Under the pieces are notes generated by a model. It did not search any database and was not told the origin of the DNA. It worked only from the letters and a program-made list of their open reading frames with translations. Position numbers and translations under genes: made by a program. DNA of 64,000 nucleotides. Origin: Pararoseomonas sp. SCSIO 73927. GTDB lineage: Bacteria > Pseudomonadota > Alphaproteobacteria > Acetobacterales > Acetobacteraceae. Below, in pieces: positions 59,623-64,000 of the stretch. The DNA is taken from the NCBI RefSeq assembly GCF_037040815.1, contig NZ_CP146232.1, positions 930,001 through 994,000 on the forward strand, read 5' to 3'. Positions within the stretch are counted from its first letter, which is position 1. Each line of letters starts with the position of its first letter.

Positions 59623-61929
59623 GTGAGCGTAGCCCGTCGGCAGAATACAGCAGCCCAGGTCGCCCCTCCCGTCAGGGCGACAGGCACGACGGACGGCATC
59701 CCCGCGCCCTGTCCGCGCCCGGCGACGGGCACCAGGACCCTCACCGGCGCCGTGGTGGCGTGCGGCCTCGCCCTCTCGGTTCAAGCCCAGGCCCAAGCCC
59801 CGGCCCAGGAGGCGACCCGGCAGGTGGCCCAACAGGCGGCCGGAACCGCCACGGGGCAGGCCGCGGCCGGGTCGGGCGCCGCGCCCGTCGCCGTGCCGAT
59901 GGTGGATGTCACCGCCGCGGGGGCCCCGGGCACCCTGCAGCCGGCCTATGCCGGCGGCCAGGTCGCGCAGGGCGGGTCGCTCGGGCTGCTCGGCAGCCGC
60001 AGCCTGATGGACTCCCCCTTCAGCACGACGAGCTTCACGTCGCAGGTCGTGGAGGACCAGCAGGCGCGCACCATCGCCGACACGCTGATCAACGACTCCT
60101 CCGTCCGCCTCACCACCGGTGCCAACGGCTTCGACGACACCTTCTCCATCCGCGGCTTCCAGGTGGGATCCTCGGATGTCGGGCTGAACGGCCTGTTCGG
60201 GCTGATCTCCTCCAACCGCGCCCAGGCGCAGTACATCGAGCGGATCGAGCTCCTCCGCGGCCCCGGCGCGCTCATCAACGGCATCGCGCCCGGCGGCAGC
60301 ATCGGCGGCGCGATCAATGTCATCACCAAGCGGGCCGGCGACGACCCGCTGACCCGCCTGACGCCGGTCTTCATCAGCGACGGCAATTTCGGCATCCAGG
60401 CCGACCTGGCGCGCCGCTACGGCGCGAACAACGAGTGGGGCGTGCGCTTCAACGGGCTGTACCGCGACGGCGAGGCCTCCATCGAGGACGGCAACCTCCG
60501 CAGCGGCCTCGCCGCGCTAGGGCTGGACTATCGCGGGGACCGGTTCCGCCTGTCCGTGGACGGCATCTTCCAGCGTGACGACACCCGGAACTTCCGCCCG
60601 CAGCTCACCCTCTCCAGCGCCATTCCCTATATCCCCTCCGTGCCGGATTCGCGCAGCAACTGGTTCCCCGGCACCCGGCTGCGCCAGCAGGACAGCACCA
60701 TCGCTACCCGGGCCGAGTACGACGTGGCGGACTGGGTGACCGTCTACGGGGCCGTGGGCTACCGCGACGGCTGGAACGAGCAGACCTTCCCCGATTCCCG
60801 CCCGGGCGGCGCCAACGAGCTCGGCGACTTCCGGGTCACCAACGCCCTCTACGACTCCTACACGCGGGTCGTCAGCGGGACGGCCGGCGCCAACTTCCGG
60901 TTCAACCTCCTCAACGTCGGCCACACCCTCAACCTCGCCTATTCCGGCCTCCGGCAGGATGCGGGCAACGCCTACATCACCTCCGCCATCACCTACCCCT
61001 CCAGCATCTACAACCCCTCCTCGCTGCCGCCCATCACCGCCCCGCGCACCGACCCGCGCCGGGCCTCGATCACGGAGTTCTCGAGCTTCGCGCTGGCCGA
61101 CACGCTCTCCTTCTTCAACGATCGCGTCCTGCTGACCGGCGGCGTGCGCTTCCAGAACGTGCAGGTGAACAGCTACAGCACGGCAACCGGGGCACGGACG
61201 AGCCAGTACGACGCCGACGCGACGACGCCCCTCGGCGGCATCGTGGTGAAGCCCTGGCAGAACGTCTCCCTCTACGCGAACTACGCCCAGGGCCTGACCC
61301 GCGGCGAGATCGTCGGCCCCGGCTTCAACAACACCGGCGAGGTCCTCGCCCCCTACAAGTCCGAGCAGATCGAGGCCGGCGTCCGCGTGGACTGGGGCAG
61401 CGTCACCACCACCGCTTCCGTGTTCCAGATCACCCGGCCAAACGCCATCCGCACCGCGGCCAACAACCGCGCCTATGACGGCGAGCAGCGGAACCGCGGC
61501 CTGGAGCTCTCCGCCTTCGGCGAGATCACGCCTGGCCTGCGCGCCCTGGTCAGCGCGACCTTCATCAACCCCGAGCTGACAAGCCCCACCAACCCCGCCG
61601 AGCGCGGCAACGACGCGGCGGGCGTGCCGGACAAGACCTTCTCCGGCAGCCTGGACTGGGACGTGCCGGGGGTGCCCGGCCTCGCCCTCAACGGGCGCGT
61701 GATTCACACCTCGGGCTCTTACCTCACCACCGCCAACACGCTGCGCTTCGACGGCTGGACGCGGGTGGACTTCGGGGCCCGCTACAGGACGGAGATCGCC
61801 AACAAGCCGGTCACGCTGCGCGCCAACCTGGAGAACGCGTTCGGGGCGGATTACTGGCTCACCACCGGCACCTTCGTGACCGTGGGCTCGCCGCGCACCC
61901 TCATCGTGTCGGCAGCCTTCGACTTCTGA
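59623..61929 (+). CDS. TonB-dependent siderophore receptor
   Basis: 768 residues from a GTG with RBS AAGGAG. Signal peptide about 40-60 (VVACGLALSVQAQAQA) after an unusual 38-residue preamble. The plug carries SIRGFQVGSSDVGLNGLFGL and IERIELLRGPGALINGIAPGGSIGGAINVITK, typical of FhuE/FoxA-like ferrisiderophore receptors. The barrel ends SAAFDF. The Fur-like promoter and the downstream esterase fit xenosiderophore use. Confidence 0.9.
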   Translation: MSVARRQNTAAQVAPPVRATGTTDGIPAPCPRPATGTRTLTGAVVACGLALSVQAQAQAPAQEATRQVAQQAAGTATGQAAAGSGAAPVAVPMVDVTAAGAPGTLQPAYAGGQVAQGGSLGLLGSRSLMDSPFSTTSFTSQVVEDQQARTIADTLINDSSVRLTTGANGFDDTFSIRGFQVGSSDVGLNGLFGLISSNRAQAQYIERIELLRGPGALINGIAPGGSIGGAINVITKRAGDDPLTRLTPVFISDGNFGIQADLARRYGANNEWGVRFNGLYRDGEASIEDGNLRSGLAALGLDYRGDRFRLSVDGIFQRDDTRNFRPQLTLSSAIPYIPSVPDSRSNWFPGTRLRQQDSTIATRAEYDVADWVTVYGAVGYRDGWNEQTFPDSRPGGANELGDFRVTNALYDSYTRVVSGTAGANFRFNLLNVGHTLNLAYSGLRQDAGNAYITSAITYPSSIYNPSSLPPITAPRTDPRRASITEFSSFALADTLSFFNDRVLLTGGVRFQNVQVNSYSTATGARTSQYDADATTPLGGIVVKPWQNVSLYANYAQGLTRGEIVGPGFNNTGEVLAPYKSEQIEAGVRVDWGSVTTTASVFQITRPNAIRTAANNRAYDGEQRNRGLELSAFGEITPGLRALVSATFINPELTSPTNPAERGNDAAGVPDKTFSGSLDWDVPGVPGLALNGRVIHTSGSYLTTANTLRFDGWTRVDFGARYRTEIANKPVTLRANLENAFGADYWLTTGTFVTVGSPRTLIVSAAFDF

Positions 61930-61957
61930 TGGACCTGGGCCTGACAGGTCCGGGACC

Positions 61958-62200
61958 AGGGGGCGCCGCCCCCTGAAACTCCCGCCAAGGGCCTGAGGCC
62001 CTTGGATCCCCTTCTGGCTGCCGCCATGCCGTCCTGAGACGGTGTTTCCGCGGGACGGGCTCCTTCCTGCCTTTGCAGTCGCCTCGGGTCATCGACCCGA
62101 GGCGCACCGTCAGCCGAAAGAGACCAGCTACTAGAAAAAGATGATGGTGAGGGGTCCGGGGAGAGGAAGAATTCCTTCTTCCTCTCCCTGGCCACGGACC
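61958..62200. repeat. Composite hairpin repeat R5 (D-C-B-A form)
   Basis: Between convergent siderophore receptor and esterase. Leader TGACAGGTCCGG at 61942, then A: AGGGGGC-gcc-GCCCCCT (61958-61974). B: CCAAGGGCCT-g-AGGCCCTTGG (61985-62005). Box GGCTGCCGCC at 62016. C: CGCCTCGGGTC-atc-GACCCGAGGCG (62080-62104). Tail, then D: GGGAGAGGAAGAA / TTCTTCCTCTCCC around TTCC (62159-62188), enclosed by GGTCC/GGACC. The D end is 34 nt past the esterase stop in sense orientation. Confidence 0.88.
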
Positions 62201-62234
62201 GGAAGCGAAGGACGGGAACGAGGCCGTGCCGCGA

Positions 62235-63185
62235 TCAGCGCGACAGGATGAACCGCAGCCCGCGCTGCACGGCCACGGGGAAGGCGGACATGTGCCCGTC
62301 GTCCGGCAGCGTCTCGAAGCCCAGTTCCAGCCCGGGCAGGGGCCGCAGCCGGTCCGCGAGTTCGCGCGCCCCGTCCACCATCCGCATCATCTCCATGCGC
62401 GGTCGCCAAGCCGGGTCGTGCCAGGGCGCGAGGCTCTGCTCGTAGGCGCCCACGGTCATCAGCAGGCGCAGCGGCGCGGGGCGGTCCGTGCGGGCGATGA
62501 AGCGCTCCGCCGATGTCAGGACCGCGCTGTCCTCCCACCAGATGGCGGGGCTGCCGGCCACGTAATCCCGGAAGGCGCCGGGCCGGGTGAACAGGGCGTG
62601 CAGCGCGAAGAGGCCGCCGAAGGAGTGGCCGAGCACGGCGTGGCGCGAGGCGTCGATCGGCGCCGCGCGACGGGCCAGGGGCTTCACCGTCTCCTCGATG
62701 AAGTCGAGCAGCTCGTCCGCGCCGCCCGTGCGCATGGCGGGGCGGCCCTCGGCGGCCGGCATCTCCCGGCCGGGCGGCGGGGTGAGGTCGAAGCTGCGGC
62801 GGACGAGGTCGTAGGGGTCGTCCGTCCGGTAGCCGATGCCCGCGACCACGGCGGCGGAGCGGATCCCGGCCTCGCGCGGCAGGAAGGCGAGGACGCGGAT
62901 TGTGTCCACCACCAGGCCCATCACGGCGTTGGCATCGAGCACGGTGATCATCGGCCATCCCTCGGGCGGGGGCTCGCCGGCGGGGACGTGGAGGAAGACG
63001 CGGAAGGGGTGGCCGCCGCGCGATGCCAGCTCGTGCCGGGTGGTGCGGGGGATCGGCTCGGGCGCGGCCTCCTGCGCCCGCGCGAGGGTGGGGCAGGCCA
63101 GGGTGGGGCAGGCCAGCGCCGCGAGGAGGGGCGCGAGGCCGCGCCGGCGAAGGGGTACGGGGGGATGGAGGGTGGTCCGGATCAT
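62235..63185 (-). CDS. Exported siderophore (Fes/IroE-like) esterase
   Basis: About 316 residues. The signal peptide (about 1-37) contains CPTLACPTLA, a 15-nt tandem duplication. Alpha/beta hydrolase features: GHSFGGLFALHALF (nucleophile Ser), AGSPAIWWED, and the late His in DDGHMSAFP. These are the IroE/BesA-type esterase marks. It likely releases iron by cleaving imported siderophore esters, next to the receptor. An ATG at 63197 is an alternative start. Confidence 0.82.
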   Translation of the reverse strand: MIRTTLHPPVPLRRRGLAPLLAALACPTLACPTLARAQEAAPEPIPRTTRHELASRGGHPFRVFLHVPAGEPPPEGWPMITVLDANAVMGLVVDTIRVLAFLPREAGIRSAAVVAGIGYRTDDPYDLVRRSFDLTPPPGREMPAAEGRPAMRTGGADELLDFIEETVKPLARRAAPIDASRHAVLGHSFGGLFALHALFTRPGAFRDYVAGSPAIWWEDSAVLTSAERFIARTDRPAPLRLLMTVGAYEQSLAPWHDPAWRPRMEMMRMVDGARELADRLRPLPGLELGFETLPDDGHMSAFPVAVQRGLRFILSR

Positions 63186-63328
63186 GCGGCCACTCATGCC
63201 ACAGGGGGCCGCCCCCGTGACCGGATCGCCCCTGCGTTCGGGTGCGCGCGGCGGAACGCCCCTGCCGCGCGGCGCGGGGATGGAGAATCGGGTGCTGCGG
63301 CCGGGCCTGCCGGGTTAGGGGCTGCGGC

Positions 63329-63682
63329 ATGACGGCCTGGACGGCGCGCGGCGCGATGGAATGGATTGGCGGGGGCGGCCGCGCGCGCGCCGGCGGCATC
63401 GCCGTGCGGGTGGTGGCGGCGATCCTCGGCGGCTACGCGCTGGGGGCCTTGCTCTCCGCCGCACTGGCCGTGGCGCTGCCCCCTGCGTTGGCCATGGGGC
63501 GCGCGGACGCGGTGCTGACGGGGATGATGGCGGGGCTGGCCGGGCACGCCGCCGCCGCGATCTGGGTCTTCGCGGCGCGCAGCGCGGCGCGGGCCGTGGC
63601 GGGGCTGCTTCTCGCCGCGCTGCCGCTCGCGGCGATGGTCCTGGCCGGCCATTGGCATGCTACGGGGAGGATCCTGCCGTGA
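63329..63682 (+). CDS. DUF3649-like membrane protein of an iron-uptake cluster
   Basis: 117 residues. RVVAAILGGYALGALLSAALAVALP, then a mid TM segment with AGLAGHAAAAIWVFAA, and LLLAALPLAAMVLAGHWHATG. DUF3649 proteins usually precede PepSY-TM proteins in siderophore clusters. The stop overlaps the next gene start (GTGA). Confidence 0.75.
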   Translation: MTAWTARGAMEWIGGGGRARAGGIAVRVVAAILGGYALGALLSAALAVALPPALAMGRADAVLTGMMAGLAGHAAAAIWVFAARSAARAVAGLLLAALPLAAMVLAGHWHATGRILP

Positions 63683-64000
63683 AGACCGGCTTCCGGCAGT
63701 CCATGGCGTGGCTGCACACCTGGTCCGGCCTGCTGGCGGGCTGGATCCTCTTCGCCGTGTTCCTGACGGGCACGGCGAGCTATTTCCGGCCGGAGATCAC
63801 GGCCTGGATGCGGCCGGAGGCGTATCGCGCCGGCCCTCCCCCCGCCTCCGCCCAGCCGATGGTGGACGCGCTGGCCCGGATGGCGCCCGGCGGCTTCACC
63901 CTCATGCTGCCGGACGGGCGGGACGGGATGGCCAGCGCCTACTGGCGCGAGGCCGGGGCGGGCCGCCGCGGCTTCCGGGAGGCGGTGCTGGACCCCGCGA
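63679..64000 (+). CDS. PepSY-associated TM protein (partial, window edge)
   Basis: 107 codons visible from a GTG that overlaps the DUF3649 stop. FRQSMAWLHTWSGLLAGWILFAVFLTGTASYFRPEITAWM is the first TM helix of PepSY-TM proteins (HTWSG and GT...Y.PEI marks). Such proteins are thought to reduce ferric siderophores across the inner membrane. It runs off the window. Confidence 0.85.
   Translation, partial: MKTGFRQSMAWLHTWSGLLAGWILFAVFLTGTASYFRPEITAWMRPEAYRAGPPPASAQPMVDALARMAPGGFTLMLPDGRDGMASAYWREAGAGRRGFREAVLDPA

Overview
The window is a very GC-rich chromosomal segment with tightly packed genes, many GTG starts and four-base ATGA or GTGA overlaps. The core genes (the trpF, trpB, trpA set, the rimP-nusA-ylxR-infB-rbfA block, metK, dapB, argG and a B12-dependent metH with B12 uptake) fit an alphaproteobacterium. 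An Acetobacteraceae or Roseomonas-like host is my best inference; no rRNA or tRNA gene is present to confirm it.

Layout. 0-4.2 kb: a DUF218 protein, a methyltransferase, a short ribosome-hibernation factor, an IalB-like exported protein and rlmN. 4.2-6.35 kb: an AT-richer island with an RloA/RloB (AbiL-type) pair, followed by a stand-alone DUF4096 (IS4/IS5 transposase N-terminal-like) gene. 7-15 kb: argG, a GT-C-like membrane protein, pyrF, trpF, an EamA exporter, trpB and trpA. 15-24 kb: a GH13 trehalose-synthase-like enzyme, two LysR regulators, an aldo/keto reductase, small genes, an LpxH-like phosphoesterase, an MFS transporter and a PRC-barrel protein. 24-27.7 kb: dapB, a DUF7002-like protein, a tiny Gly-rich membrane protein, a SYLF protein and an Ldh2-type dehydrogenase. 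27.7-30.2 kb: a second AT-richer island (HTH plus ImmA/IrrE protease gene and a Beta-protein gene), abutting a second DUF4096 paralogue. 30.9-41.4 kb: metK, trmB and the transcription/translation block. 41.4-53 kb: uvsE, GH15, SDR, purH, a glycosyltransferase, a DEAD-box helicase, an amidase and EamA. 53-59.6 kb: metH and a BtuB-like receptor under a cobalamin riboswitch. 59.6-64 kb: an iron cluster (TonB siderophore receptor behind a Fur-box-like promoter, siderophore esterase, DUF3649 and PepSY proteins), cut by the window end.

Two patterns stand out. First, five composite hairpin repeats (plus one half-copy) lie at gene ends. They share one architecture but have different, compensating stem sequences. 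Six of their seven GGAA-loop hairpins sit 8-43 nt past a stop codon in the sense orientation, so they look like a mobile or amplified family of (often bidirectional) transcript-end elements. Second, both AT-rich islands have the same setting. On the left is a core gene whose last 100-200 nt change base composition; on the right is a host-like stand-alone DUF4096 gene with a TTGAC box 54-57 nt before its start. This suggests a recurrent integration site or mobility partner for defence cargo. The HTH/ImmA plus Beta-protein operon is the less-described candidate system.
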